NCBI GenBank assembly: GCA_033085395.1 | Contig: JANQBS010000054.1 | Location: forward strand, 124,001 to 188,000 | Direction of reading: 5' to 3' | From: Xanthoparmelia taractica | Lineage: Eukaryota; Ascomycota; Lecanoromycetes; Lecanorales; Parmeliaceae | Length of the DNA stretch: 64,000 nucleotides | Part shown: positions 33,634-44,721 of the stretch, one piece after another | How the letters are laid out: every line of letters begins with the position of its first letter | Position numbering within the stretch: the stretch's first letter is position 1 | Notes under the pieces: model-generated | What the model saw: the letters and a program-made list of their open reading frames with translations, nothing else | The model's database searches: none | Told to the model about the DNA's origin: nothing | Program-made: the position numbers and the translations under genes

Positions 33634-35091
33634 CTAAGGCAGGAGCTCGTCTGTGCCCAAATATTTTGCCATAGGATCATCTGTCATTGCTCTAGCCCTC
33701 TTGTAAGCCTCGAGTTCTTCCTCACCAACCCCACCTTTCATCTCAGTCACAGTCCTCTTCTTTGCCATCGCCTTTAAGTGCCCGTCCACTTTTGTATTTT
33801 CTAATGAGTCTTGCTCGTCTCGAGTCTGCATATCAACGTCCTCGGCTGATTCAGCTGCCTTCCTAGAGGGCACATCTTCAAGCTCTCCACCGGTCCGAAT
33901 GTTGTTGGCTTCCTGGAAGGCTAGCTTGCCCTCTTCACCTGTGCAGTAACTGTTCTTGATGGTGGAACAGCAGCAGGCATAACCCCACTGGAAATTGGAC
34001 CACCAGCTTCCCCATACCGAAGTATGGTTGTTAAGAAATACATCCTCAGGATACTTTGACTTTGCCACCGCTTTTGGTGCTCCTCTGACTGCCCCGGTTT
34101 CATCGTATTCCACAAATCGTTCGTTCTCGATAACGGCCATATGTCGCACTTGTGACGGTTGCAAATGCTGTTCGCCGCCGTATTTCTCCAGCAGCATTTT
34201 TCGTTGTGTTTCCCGTTTGGCGTCGCTCTCTTCCTTCTCTTTCTTTCGAGTGTATTCGCCTGATGTAGGATTAGCTTGTAAATGCGTTTTATTCTTATCT
34301 CCTCGCTCTTGTGACTCCCACGCATATTTCTGCGCACTCGCAAATTCTGCCGCATCCCCTGAAGCTCGCATGAAATTATCTTCTGCAACCAAAGCGGCGG
34401 CTTGGTCAGCTTGAGCGCCCATATCTACCATTGATCTTGTCTTAGGGTCGTATTTAGCTGAGTCCAGGTCCAGATTGAGCAAGTATTTGGCTGTATCCTC
34501 CCGTAATCGGAGGTTTCTGGTAGCAGTGCTTTGCTGCCGCCCCATATCAGATTCTTCGGCATATTTTGCCTCCTCGGCCTCCTCGCCCTCTGTTCTTTGT
34601 CCACCGTCCTTGGTAAGATGCTTCTGACCATCCCGCTGCACCTCCCCACCTTTCAGCTTTTTCTTCAGATTCTCCAACTCCTCCCATTCTTCTGTCACAT
34701 TTCGGTATTGCTCCGCATCATATCCATTCCAACGATCTCTCTTCGCATCCCAGCCCAGCTCTACATCCTGTACTAGTTCATCGGCCTGAATGTCCTTGCC
34801 CGTCCACCGAGCACCCTTCGCCCTTGGTCTGCTCAAGCATTCTCTGGTCTTATGTGTCATAGCCCCACAATTCTCACAAGCGCCTTTGCGGAATTTTGTA
34901 GCTGCGGGACCGAGTCGCTTTCCACGATCATACCACTTGGACTGGTCAGGTGTAGAAGTTTGGAGACGTTGGTGCTCGAGATAATCATTTTCGCTATCCG
35001 CGGATTCAAGGTAGAAAGGCTTTTTAGAGATGAAGGAAGGAATGTACTCGTTCTGCTCTTTTTTGGCGGGTTCTGCGGGTTTTCTGGACAT
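33634..35091 (-). CDS. SLU7: Pre-mRNA splicing factor Slu7
   Basis: A single exon on the minus strand. The ATG at 35091 gives MSRKPAEPAKKEQNEYIPSF, the family start; an in-frame ATG at 35142 would add 17 unrelated residues. 485 residues. A CCHC zinc knuckle CENCGAMTHKTREC (C-x2-C-x4-H-x4-C) lies near residue 80, preceded by the conserved FISKKPFYL. Further Slu7 signatures are RWTGKDIQADELVQ, DAKRDRWNGYD and, near the C-terminal third, HTSVWGSWWSNFQWGYACC followed by KNSYCTGEEG. Slu7 fixes 3' splice-site choice in the second step of splicing with Prp18. The 3' end is 231 bases from the convergent RPS9 stop. Confidence 0.95.
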   Translation of the reverse strand: MSRKPAEPAKKEQNEYIPSFISKKPFYLESADSENDYLEHQRLQTSTPDQSKWYDRGKRLGPAATKFRKGACENCGAMTHKTRECLSRPRAKGARWTGKDIQADELVQDVELGWDAKRDRWNGYDAEQYRNVTEEWEELENLKKKLKGGEVQRDGQKHLTKDGGQRTEGEEAEEAKYAEESDMGRQQSTATRNLRLREDTAKYLLNLDLDSAKYDPKTRSMVDMGAQADQAAALVAEDNFMRASGDAAEFASAQKYAWESQERGDKNKTHLQANPTSGEYTRKKEKEESDAKRETQRKMLLEKYGGEQHLQPSQVRHMAVIENERFVEYDETGAVRGAPKAVAKSKYPEDVFLNNHTSVWGSWWSNFQWGYACCCSTIKNSYCTGEEGKLAFQEANNIRTGGELEDVPSRKAAESAEDVDMQTRDEQDSLENTKVDGHLKAMAKKRTVTEMKGGVGEEELEAYKRARAMTDDPMAKYLGTDELLP

Positions 35092-35530
35092 GATGACAGT
35101 AATATAGAGGCATCTGAGGATGCTTAGAGAGCTATTTTGCACCGAGTTCGATAACAGAGATAATTGACAATTCGCGAAAGTGGTCTTTTTGCCCAGGCTA
35201 CGATAATATTTAGAGCTCCGGACAGACCGGAAAGAATGTATCTGGTATATTCATTCTGTGCTGCAAAGACCTTCTTTGTCGTAGAAGTATCAGATAGTGA
35301 AGCGTTAAAATTAAGCTCCGATCTATGTCCGAATCTGTAGGGCTGAAATGCATGTGTTTTCGTGATGCATCTTCGCGTCATCCAGCTTCTCCATATGTTG
35401 ATTGCGCTTTTGTCGCTCCTTATCAAAGTGTGCTTTGATGCTTTGAGCTTTGCAACAGCTTTTGGCATGATTGCCCCATCATGCGCTCGGATTTGCATTG
35501 CTCCATGAGCTCCATTCCTCAAAACCTTCG
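35092..35530. promoter_or_regulatory. Divergent upstream region of SLU7 and REV3
   Basis: 439 bases between start codons at 35091 (minus) and 35531 (plus). A minus-strand frame at 35124-35522 is open but featureless. The region should hold both promoters. Confidence 0.5.
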
Positions 35531-38500
35531 ATGGACCTTTTTCGAGTCAGACTGAACTGCGTCGACCACTATCAAGCAACTCCTACTGAATTCGATCCCC
35601 AACTTCCTGGGGTTTATGGCTCCAACCAGCAGAGGGCTGTGCCCAAGATTCCTGTCATCAGGGTTTTCGGCGCCACTGAAACAGGACAAAAGGTATGCGC
35701 CCATGTTCACGGTGCGTTGCCGTACCTATACGTTGGATACGGTGGGAGTCTGATACCAGAGGATGGTGAGATCCGCTTGCGTGTTACTTCATAATGGTCC
35801 TAATAGTCCTGCAGTCGCTACCTACATCCGTCAACTCAATCTATCCATCGACCATGCCCTCGCGGTTAGCTACCGCCGCAACATGTACGAGGGAAAGATT
35901 GCCTTCGTTGGACATATCACTCTCATCAAGGGCGTTCCTTTCTACGGCTATCATGTCGGCTACAAGTTCTTTCTCAAAATTTACCTGCTGAATCCACTTC
36001 ACATGACTCGCCTGGCAGACCTTTTGCGGCAAGGCGCGATCATGAAAAAGACGATCCAGCCGTACGAAAGTCACATACAGTACCTGCTACAATGGATGTG
36101 TGACTATAACCTGTACGGGTGCGCGTACATAGACTGCAGCAAAGTCAAGTTTCGCAGCCCAGTACCAGACTATTTAGACATGAACAGCACTGCCCACCAG
36201 TGGCACAATCGGACGATTCTTCCTTCTTTAGTTTCGGACGATGAGGCAATGCCCCGGCAAAGTCATTGCTCGATTGAGGTCGATGTCTGCGTACAGCATA
36301 TTCTTAATCGACTGGACGTCAAGTCACGTCCTATACACCACGACTTCATTGAGCGCAACAATCCCATTGCAACAGATGAAAGGCTGGTCCAAAGCATGGC
36401 AGGTCTCTGGCGTGATGAAGCGAGGAGGAGAAAAGCCAGGACGGGAGAAACGGATCCAGAAAGCAGCTCGTTTCCACAGGAGGCGTTGGTCTCTGTCTCA
36501 GCGGATCCAAGAAATACCCAATCAGGAGGATGGATCCATGAGAAGGAGTATATCGAGAAGATCAAGCTCATCATACAAGACGAAAGGCAGAACAATGATA
36601 GTAAGCAGATGGGGTTTGATGGATTCGTTGAAAATCAATGTCCTCAGAACCAGGTGAAAACATCGCTAGAAAGCGTAGAAGACCTTTTCCCGGAGAATCT
36701 TGCTCGTACAGTGATATCTCGACTAGCATCTCAAGCTACCGACGATCAAACACAGGATGCAGCTGTCGACGTGCCAGAAGTAGATGAAAGCCGACTTCTC
36801 TCTTTCGAAGAGGATGAATTCCCATATGAGTCAGACGAAGAGCTGGCGCGAGAATTGGAAAATTCACAAAAGAAACAAGGCGACCGAAATGACAATGCAG
36901 TAGAACAGCGCGCGAACCGAGGCATGAACGGACAGATGAAAGCTAATGAAGAAAGGCTTGCAGAGGGTCTGGCCACTGCGAGTGCGACGGAAGTATTTAG
37001 ATCAGTTCCCCTTGCAAAGGTGCAGGACATCACAAGCTCTACTGAACTTGAGAAGATGGGAATCAGAGATAAAGGTGATTATGACCACGTTGGTGACGAC
37101 GCTTTCGAGGTCCCCTTGGAGTACGCAAGCTACATCAGGGCTGAACTATTCAAAAAACAGACGAAAGGATATTTACATGGAAGAAAGAGGCGTAAGGTCA
37201 CCAACAGCGATCTCGTTAAAATTGTAGATGTTTTCGACCACCCGTTCGAAGACAGCAGCCAAGAAGGCCATGGTGTTTCCGTGGGAGATTCGTCGCAATT
37301 GCCTGACAATTCTGAGCTCAATCAGCCGGCGGCATTCTCCTCAGAAGGGTTGGGTGGAATGCCTCACACGCGTGAAAACAGCCTAAGAAAATGCAAGCTT
37401 CTTCCTTCTCAAGAAAGAATCCCCTCTGTGACCGCAAACAAGACCCTCTCGTTTCCGGTCGTTAAAGATCCGTATGACCCGAACACCATCAAGAAGCTGA
37501 GTCAAAATAGTACCTTCGATGCCAAAGGCTCGCAGAAATCGAAAACCGACTTGATGTCTTTATCATCTCAGCCAAGCTCAAGCGCACTCAGTATAACAAG
37601 TGTCAAGTCGCTGCGATCGTTAACGCCGTTAAAGAAACCGTCTTCCCAAGTCTCCAAATGCTCCTCCCAATTCCTTCAAGCGTTTGACATCGAACTACGA
37701 AAGCAAACACTCTTGCTAGCTTACGAACCTCCTCGAGCTTCTGACACCCTGCTTGAATTTCGAAATCAAAGGCTCCCATCGATCGTCTACCAGGACGCTC
37801 ATTACAGCAACGAAAAGGATGTGCCCGAGCGTGTAAGAGAGTACGCAGGAAAAGAGTTCAAGCTTGAGAGTGGGACGGTCCCATTCCTGACCATTTTCGA
37901 TCCCACGGGAATGTCGCCAGCCAGTCGAGGAGAGAAACCTCGTATTGTTGTGGACAAGGTTAACGAGGAAAGACTATCTCGAAGACGAAAGCTGGCATGT
38001 GGACTCCGAACCTGGGAAATAGAAGAAATGCCTCCCACAAGACCGGAAGTTGAGTCTTGGCTACAAGAGCAGACAGAGGGAACTTCGGCGTATCTCGTTA
38101 ATGCGACTCTCGATGACGGGATCCACTCTACAAACGTGGGTCTCTCGCAGATTGACAATGCCACGCAAAAGAACAAGCATGGGTTCAAATACTCGCAAAA
38201 GCAGAGATCGACTAGTGTACAGCACGAGACCCAGTACATGAGCGTCATGAGTCTCGAAATTCATGTCAATACTCGTGGGAGTCTGGTGCCTAACCCAGAG
38301 CAGGATGAAATTGCATGCGTTTTCTGGTGTCTCCAGTCCGATGAAGAGGATCTGGAAGTCAATGGTATCAATGAAGGGACACACGTCGGAATCTTGGCCC
38401 TGTCACATATTGGAGGGTTGGCCCATCGAATCTCCCAGCACACTGGCGTGGAGGTGGAAGAAGAAACCTCTGAGCTTGAACTGATCAATCGCATGGTCGA

Positions 38501-40775
38501 TATCGTTCGTGGCTATGATCCTGACATCCTAGCTGGCTACGAGGTGCACGGTGGGTCTTGGGGGTATATTATAGAGCGAGCTCGGTGCGCATATGACTAC
38601 AACCTGTGCGATGAATTGTCGAGAATGAAGTCCCAATCGCATGGTCGATTTGGCAAAGAGGACGATCGCTGGGGTTTTAATCACACTTCCACCATCAGGG
38701 TCACAGGGAGACACATGATCAACATCTGGCGCGCAATGAGAGGAGAGCTGAACCTGCTGCAGTATACGATGGAGAACGTCGTTTTCCAGCTCTGCCATCG
38801 CCGTATACCACACTATTCTTTCCAAGATCTAACATTCTGGTACAAGAGTGGCATACCAAAGGACCTGGCTAAAGTTGTAGATTACTATGTTTCCCGTGTC
38901 CAGCTAGACCTAGAGATCTTGGAACAGAACGAGCTGATCCCAAGGACCAGTGAGCAAGCACGTTTGCTGGGGGTAGATTTCTTTTCAGTTTTTTCGCGAG
39001 GATCTCAATTCAAGGTCGAATCACTCATGTTTCGAATCGCCAAGCCAGAGAATTTTTTATTGCCGTCACCGAGTCGGAAACAAGTCGGCCAGCAGAACGC
39101 CTTGGAATGTCTGCCCTTGGTGATGGAGCCTCAAAGCGCCTTTTTCAACAGTCCAATGCTGGTGCTTGACTTTCAATCGCTGTACCCGAGCGTGATGATT
39201 GCGTACAATTACTGCTACTCTACTTTCTTAGGAAGGGTGGTTAGCTGGCGTGGTCAAAGTAAGATGGGTTTCACGGACTTTCATAGAGAGCCGAGGCTCT
39301 TGGAGCTTTTTGGGGACCAAATCAACATCGCGCCAAATGGTATCATGTATGCCAAACCTGATATCCGCAAGTCTCTTCTCGCGAAGATGCTGGGTGAGAT
39401 ACTGGAAACACGAGTCATGGTCAAAAGCGGGATGAAGGTCGATAAGGATGACAGGACTCTACAGAGATTATTAAACAATAGACAGCTTGCGTTGAAGCTC
39501 ATTGCTAACGTCACTTACGGTTATACCTCTGCCTCCTTCTCTGGGCGCATGCCATGCTCCGAAATTGCCGACAGCATCGTGCAGACAGGTCGTGAGACAT
39601 TAGAAAAAGCCATTGCACTGATACACTCAGTGGAGAGGTGGGGAGCTGAGGTGGTGTACGGTGACACTGACAGTCTCTTCGTCTACCTCAAGGGCCGCAC
39701 CAAAGACGAGGCTTTTGACATCGGTAAAGAGATCGCCGAGACCGTCACGGATATGAATCCTAGACCGGTCAAATTGAAGTTCGAAAAGGTGTATCTTCCA
39801 TGCGTGCTACTAGCAAAGAAGCGATATGTAGGCTTCAAATACGAGAGCAAGGACCAACTGGTGCCGGACTTTGACGCTAAGGGTATTGAGACTGTGCGCC
39901 GAGACGGAACACCAGCTGAGCAGAAGATTGAAGAGAATGCTTTGAAAATATTGTTTCGCTCGGCAGACCTAAGCCAAGTCAAAAGCTACTTCCAGCGACA
40001 GTGCATGAAGATTATGAAAGGAAAAGTGTCCATCCAGGATTTCTGTTTTGCGAAAGAGGTCAAGCTTGGTACGTACAGCGACAAGGGTCTGCCACCTCCA
40101 GGAGCCCTTATTAGCACCAGGAGGATGCTAGAGGACCCCCGAGCAGAACCGCAATATGGAGAGCGTGTCCCCTATGTCGTGATTACAGGAGCTCCAGGAG
40201 CTAGACTTATCGATCGATGCGTGGCTCCAGATGTACTGTTGCATAATGATAACAATGAACTGGACGCAGAATACTATATCCTGAAGAATCTTATACCCCC
40301 TCTAGAACGTATCTTCAATCTCGTTGGAGCCAACGTACGACAGTGGTATGACGAAATGCCCAAATTTCAGCGAGTGCGCCGCAGAGAAGCAGAGCCATTC
40401 ACGGGAGGGAGGGAGTTGATCATGTCGAAGAAGACCCTAGAGTCTTATATGAAATCTTCTACCTGCATCGTGTGTCATGAGAAGCTCGAAGAAGAAATGG
40501 CGATCTGCGCCAGGTGTAAGCAACATGCCGACAGCTCTCTCATGGCACTGCAATCGCAGCTCAACAAAGCAGAGAGGAAGGCTGTCGACCTGGAGAAGGT
40601 GTGTCGGTCTTGTGCAAGTCTGGCTTGGGGCGAGGAGGTGAAATGTGATAGCAAGGATTGTCCTGTATTCTATACCCGCACGAGGCATCTGGCAGGTCTA
40701 CGAAGCTCAAGATTGATGGCGGAACCGGTCTTGAGGATATTAGAGGAGCTTGAGGCTGGCGATTTGAATTGGTAA
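35531..40775 (+). CDS. REV3: DNA polymerase zeta catalytic subunit Rev3
   Basis: Two exons, 35531-35765 and 35815-40775, with a 49-nt intron; 1731 residues. A B-family polymerase for translesion synthesis, working with Rev7 and Rev1. The N-terminus MDLFRVRLNCVDHYQATPT and YLYVGYGG joined to IRQLNLSIDHALAVSYRRN is the Rev3 N-terminal domain. Residues about 280-780 are long, low-conservation and charged, as in all Rev3. Polymerase motif A DFQSLYPSVMIAYNY is at about 1196, LIANVTYGYTSASFSGRMPC follows, and motif C YGDTDS is at about 1359. The C-terminus has two Cys clusters (about 1627-1700): CIVCHEK...CARC, and CRSC...CDSKDC, the second binding 4Fe-4S in the family. All catalytic Asp residues are present. 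Confidence 0.97.
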
Positions 40776-41523
40776 CTTTGCATTGGACTTAGCGACTGCG
40801 TTTGGAGGCACGTGCATTATACCCAGAGGAGAGCGAGGCGACGGCGTTACGGTTTTGAGAGTATATCAGGATAAGATCATAAGGTAAGATATATTTACTT
40901 CTACTACCCAAGCGATTCATGAGAGAATTTGCGGGAGAAAACGCGGCGCGCCGAGCCGTGCGCTATTAGCTTAGCTTGAGAATTCTTTGTTTGGGAAAAA
41001 ACCCTCCCCTTTGCCACCCGAATGGCGCATTGTTCCATCTTAAAGCCCACTCACCAAATTGGAATTGTCTGACTTTTAAGATCTCTATACATTCGCTAGT
41101 ATCTACTCTATGATACTACGATTTCAGCGATCGCTTTCGAATCCCGTAAAGCCAGATCAGTATCCTTTAGTTATATCGTAGAAGTCTCTATCACTCTAGG
41201 TAATACTAGATCTACAAAGTCTAGATTTCAACCTCTTAAGATAGCATCAGAAGGAAAAATGTGGAAAGTATCTCGGTTCGGCTGGCAAAGAGGGGATTCT
41301 TGCCCCAAAACTCTCATCCTTGGATGGCTTTGAATCTCAGTGATATACGTGTATTACCTCGTAGGATGTTGGATCATCAACTTCACACGCCATATAACTC
41401 ATAGCACCCTTCTATCAAGTGAATGTTGGGATCGAGGCAGCCAAAACCTGACATCTTGCATACTCAAGCCATAAGCACGATGAGTGCGGTACTTTTGCAT
41501 CTCAAAGAGCTACCCCCGTCGTG
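40776..41523. other. Intergenic region between REV3 and the Nvj2-like gene
   Basis: 748 bases, no gene. Part of it (about 41060-41260) is TA-rich with many CTAGAT/TAGAT-like words. It contains the promoter of the downstream gene. Confidence 0.5.
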
Positions 41524-44223
41524 ATGGGCATCTCCGTCGCTTTCTTACTGACCTATCTACTTGGTGGTCTGACCCTGCTTCCTCTCCTTCTCGCCATTGT
41601 CCTTCTGCATGCATACCTCACCTTCCCGGTACGAAATCTGTCCTCCAACGCGACCGCTTCAGATGCCCTCCACGATAGCAAAGATGATGGACGAAATCTC
41701 AAATCCCGTGAGAGTATCACAGATATCGCCGAGGAATCCAAACGCGCACACGAGCCCGATGTTGCAGCTGGCTACTTCGCCGTGTGCCGTGAATACGTGC
41801 CTGGGGGTGTCAATGGCAAACCACCAGAGCGGACGACTCCGGCTGGGACGATTATAGCTACTGAAAGCCCTAGCGTGTACCAGAGCATGTATAGAACTAT
41901 GTTCGACCGGAAGCAAAGCCCAATTCTAGATTCTGGAAAAGGCAGCGGCAAGACCGTTAAGAGGGCGAGGAACGTGTTCTTCGTCGTTCTACGACATGGA
42001 CATTTAATGCTTTACGAAGACTCGGAACAGCTGGAGGTCAAATATGTAATATCACTGGGACTTCACAATGTCAGCATATACGGTGGAGGAGACGAAATTC
42101 CAGAGGGAGAACTGTGGATCAAAAGGAACGCTATACGGTTGAAGAGGAAAGCTGGACTTGAAGACCCAGCTTCTGCATCCAAGCCATTCTATCTTTTCTC
42201 CGACAATGGCTCGGACAAAGAAGACTTCTATTTTGCGCTATTACAGAACCAGGATGTCGTATCAAATGCGCCTGACAGTCCGCCAAGGCCACAGCGGTAC
42301 AAGACCAAACATATCATCAGCCTCGTGCAGAGCTTACATTCTTCGGAAGAGCAACTGCAGACTAGGTGGATCAATGGGCTTGCGGGTAGACTCTTCCTTG
42401 CCCTTTACAAGACCCAGGTTATCGAGGACTTCCTACGCAAGAAGATTACCAAGAAAATTGCACGGGTCAAGAAACCTGCCTTCCTCTCGGGCCTCGTACT
42501 TCAAAAGATCCAGAGTGGGGAGAGTGCCCCAAAGATCATAAACCCGAGGCTTAATGACCTCACGATCAACGGTGAATGCAGTATCGAGGCTGATCTCTTA
42601 TATAGCGGTCAGTGTCGCCTAGAGATTGCAGCTACAGCTCGCATTGACCTCGGTGCGCGATTCAAACCTCGCGAGGTCAACCTAGTGTTGGCAGTGATTG
42701 TTAAGAAGCTGAATGCTCATGTTTACCTGAAGTGCAAACCACCCCCCAGTAATCGGGTCTGGATCTCCTTTGAGACAATGCCTGATATGGAATTGATGAT
42801 CGAGCCGATCGTCAGCTCTCGCCAAATCACTTATGGCGTTATCTTACGAGCGATCGAGAGCAGGATTAGAGAGGTAATCGGCGAGAGTATAGTCATGCCG
42901 AATTGGGATGACATTGCATTCACCGATACTAGAGACCAAAAATATCGAGGAGGCATCTGGGTGGACCAAGGAGCGACTGGTGAACTGCCGGGTGAACATA
43001 CAAAGATTCCAGACGAAGCACCGGAAGACGATGCCGAGCTCGAGGCTGAAGCGGCTCCTCTCCCCTATGCCTCGTCTCACGCAGAAGACGGAAGGACCTT
43101 GAGTATGCCGGTCTCCTTTGATGCGATTCCTTCAAATCAAGTCTTAAGAGCAGCAACAGGTTCAAAACAAAGCCTCGACGGGACGGCTAAAGATGGCCTT
43201 GGTACTGGCGTCCAAAAGGGTCCAGAGCCACCCAAAGCCCTCAGATCGCGCTCGTTTGCATTAGCTGCCAACCCACTTCTGACCATGGACAATGCAAATG
43301 TCGACGCTATTCAGCCTACAGGGAACATTAGACAACAACCAGATGCCACTAGTGCGATGATGGCAATTGCGTACTCAGGCCCGTCTACTCTGTGGGAGAA
43401 CAGCCCAAAGTTCAGTGCTACGTCCTCTACAATCTCTGACTTCAATGGCACAGCTGAGCAGAACCCACCACACGACGCCTTTTTGTCTAAGCCTAATAGA
43501 AACTCTTCACCTCCAACTCCGACGAGTATAAGCTCGAGGTCCGCAAAGTCTATTTTGGAAAATGATATGCCACAGCCTAGAGCTTTGCAAGCTGATAACC
43601 GCACAGCAGCATCGCCAGAGCAGAGACAATCAATGATAGCACTTGGCGCGGCAACTGTAGCCGCCAGGAATTGGGGTTGGGGAATACTCCGCAAAACCAC
43701 AGAACTGAAAGACCAGCAGGCTCCTGATCCAAATCGCGCTGGGACTCCTAAACATCCCATCGGGCGCGGTCGCCCTTTGCCCCCGCCCGGCCAGCCCTTG
43801 CCGTTCCCTGAAGGCCCTCATACGAAGACACCGCCGGTCACGACACCCAAAAGGAAGCCTGTTCCAAAATCAGACCATCCTCAAAAACCCCAACACGAGG
43901 CCAAGTCACGCACGATACCCCCGCCACCACTTCCAGCTCGTAAAAGGCAAGCATCAGCACATATTAACCATGAGAGCGAAGGAGGGCTCTTGGTCATCGA
44001 GGCCCCGCCCGAATCAGAGCCCTCAAGTCCAAAGGACGACAAGCGGGATGAAAACACCTGCGACTTTGGAATTGATCCTGCGAATGACCAGAAGGAGCCT
44101 GCAGCGAGCTTACCGAATGGCATTGCGCCAGATGCAGGGGATCATAGTCTAGCACGGCGACGGAGTTCAACTGTCATGCAAGACTCGCGTGCGGAGGATG
44201 AGCGCGCTCATCCTAGTTGGTAG
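41524..44223 (+). CDS. NVJ2: SMP-domain lipid-transfer protein, Nvj2/TEX2-like
   Basis: A single exon; 899 residues from the ATG at 41524. The N-terminus is one long membrane helix (VAFLLTYLLGGLTLLPLLLAIVLLH). A PH-like domain follows (about 60-255; FFVVLRHGHLMLYEDSEQLE). The SMP domain (about 280-475) has WINGLAGRLFLALYKTQVIE, SIEADLLYSGQCRLEIAATA and ILRAIESRIREVIGESIVMPNW. This order (TM, PH, SMP) is that of Nvj2 and TEX2, which shuttle lipids at ER-vacuole or ER-Golgi contacts. The last 400 residues are disordered and Pro-rich (PPPGQPLPFPEGP; IPPPPLPARKRQ), which could bind SH3 domains. An earlier frame at 41484 is not used. Confidence 0.9.
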   Translation: MGISVAFLLTYLLGGLTLLPLLLAIVLLHAYLTFPVRNLSSNATASDALHDSKDDGRNLKSRESITDIAEESKRAHEPDVAAGYFAVCREYVPGGVNGKPPERTTPAGTIIATESPSVYQSMYRTMFDRKQSPILDSGKGSGKTVKRARNVFFVVLRHGHLMLYEDSEQLEVKYVISLGLHNVSIYGGGDEIPEGELWIKRNAIRLKRKAGLEDPASASKPFYLFSDNGSDKEDFYFALLQNQDVVSNAPDSPPRPQRYKTKHIISLVQSLHSSEEQLQTRWINGLAGRLFLALYKTQVIEDFLRKKITKKIARVKKPAFLSGLVLQKIQSGESAPKIINPRLNDLTINGECSIEADLLYSGQCRLEIAATARIDLGARFKPREVNLVLAVIVKKLNAHVYLKCKPPPSNRVWISFETMPDMELMIEPIVSSRQITYGVILRAIESRIREVIGESIVMPNWDDIAFTDTRDQKYRGGIWVDQGATGELPGEHTKIPDEAPEDDAELEAEAAPLPYASSHAEDGRTLSMPVSFDAIPSNQVLRAATGSKQSLDGTAKDGLGTGVQKGPEPPKALRSRSFALAANPLLTMDNANVDAIQPTGNIRQQPDATSAMMAIAYSGPSTLWENSPKFSATSSTISDFNGTAEQNPPHDAFLSKPNRNSSPPTPTSISSRSAKSILENDMPQPRALQADNRTAASPEQRQSMIALGAATVAARNWGWGILRKTTELKDQQAPDPNRAGTPKHPIGRGRPLPPPGQPLPFPEGPHTKTPPVTTPKRKPVPKSDHPQKPQHEAKSRTIPPPPLPARKRQASAHINHESEGGLLVIEAPPESEPSSPKDDKRDENTCDFGIDPANDQKEPAASLPNGIAPDAGDHSLARRRSSTVMQDSRAEDERAHPSW

Positions 44224-44721
44224 TCGGCAGTGGAGGAAGAGGGGAGATCCAAGAGCATGTGGCTGAATTCATGCATTAGCGGGAATGGGGCATCGTCAAC
44301 TAGACGAATGTTTTATGTATATAGACTCCAATTGATAGGATTCATATCCACAGGAAAAGAATTGTGCTGGTAATGCTACCGAAATTTCATCGTCTACGTA
44401 CTTCTTTTTCTTAGGCCGTGCAAGTTGCATCAAGTAGATTTTTACCTACCGCATCGTACCCTTACACCGCATTAAAGTTGCAGTTGCCAAGCAATGGAAG
44501 GAAGGCAAAAAGTCCCAGAGCTGCTCCGTACAGGCTTCTGCCTTCCAATCTACCTACCTTACTTTACACACATACCTGTAACTGCCCTGCAGTTTCGATA
44601 GAATAGATCGTTGGTATCTGCTATTTGGCGTAGACTTCCTTCCTTCCCATCCAAGTTTTCCTCATGTGCAGCCTTGCCTGGTATAACTGAGACCTACGAC
44701 CATCGTGCTTTCCCATTGGCC
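44224..44721. other. SLA2 upstream region
   Basis: 498 bases between two rightward genes; it holds the SLA2 promoter. The frame at 44418-44606 is short and has no features. Confidence 0.5.
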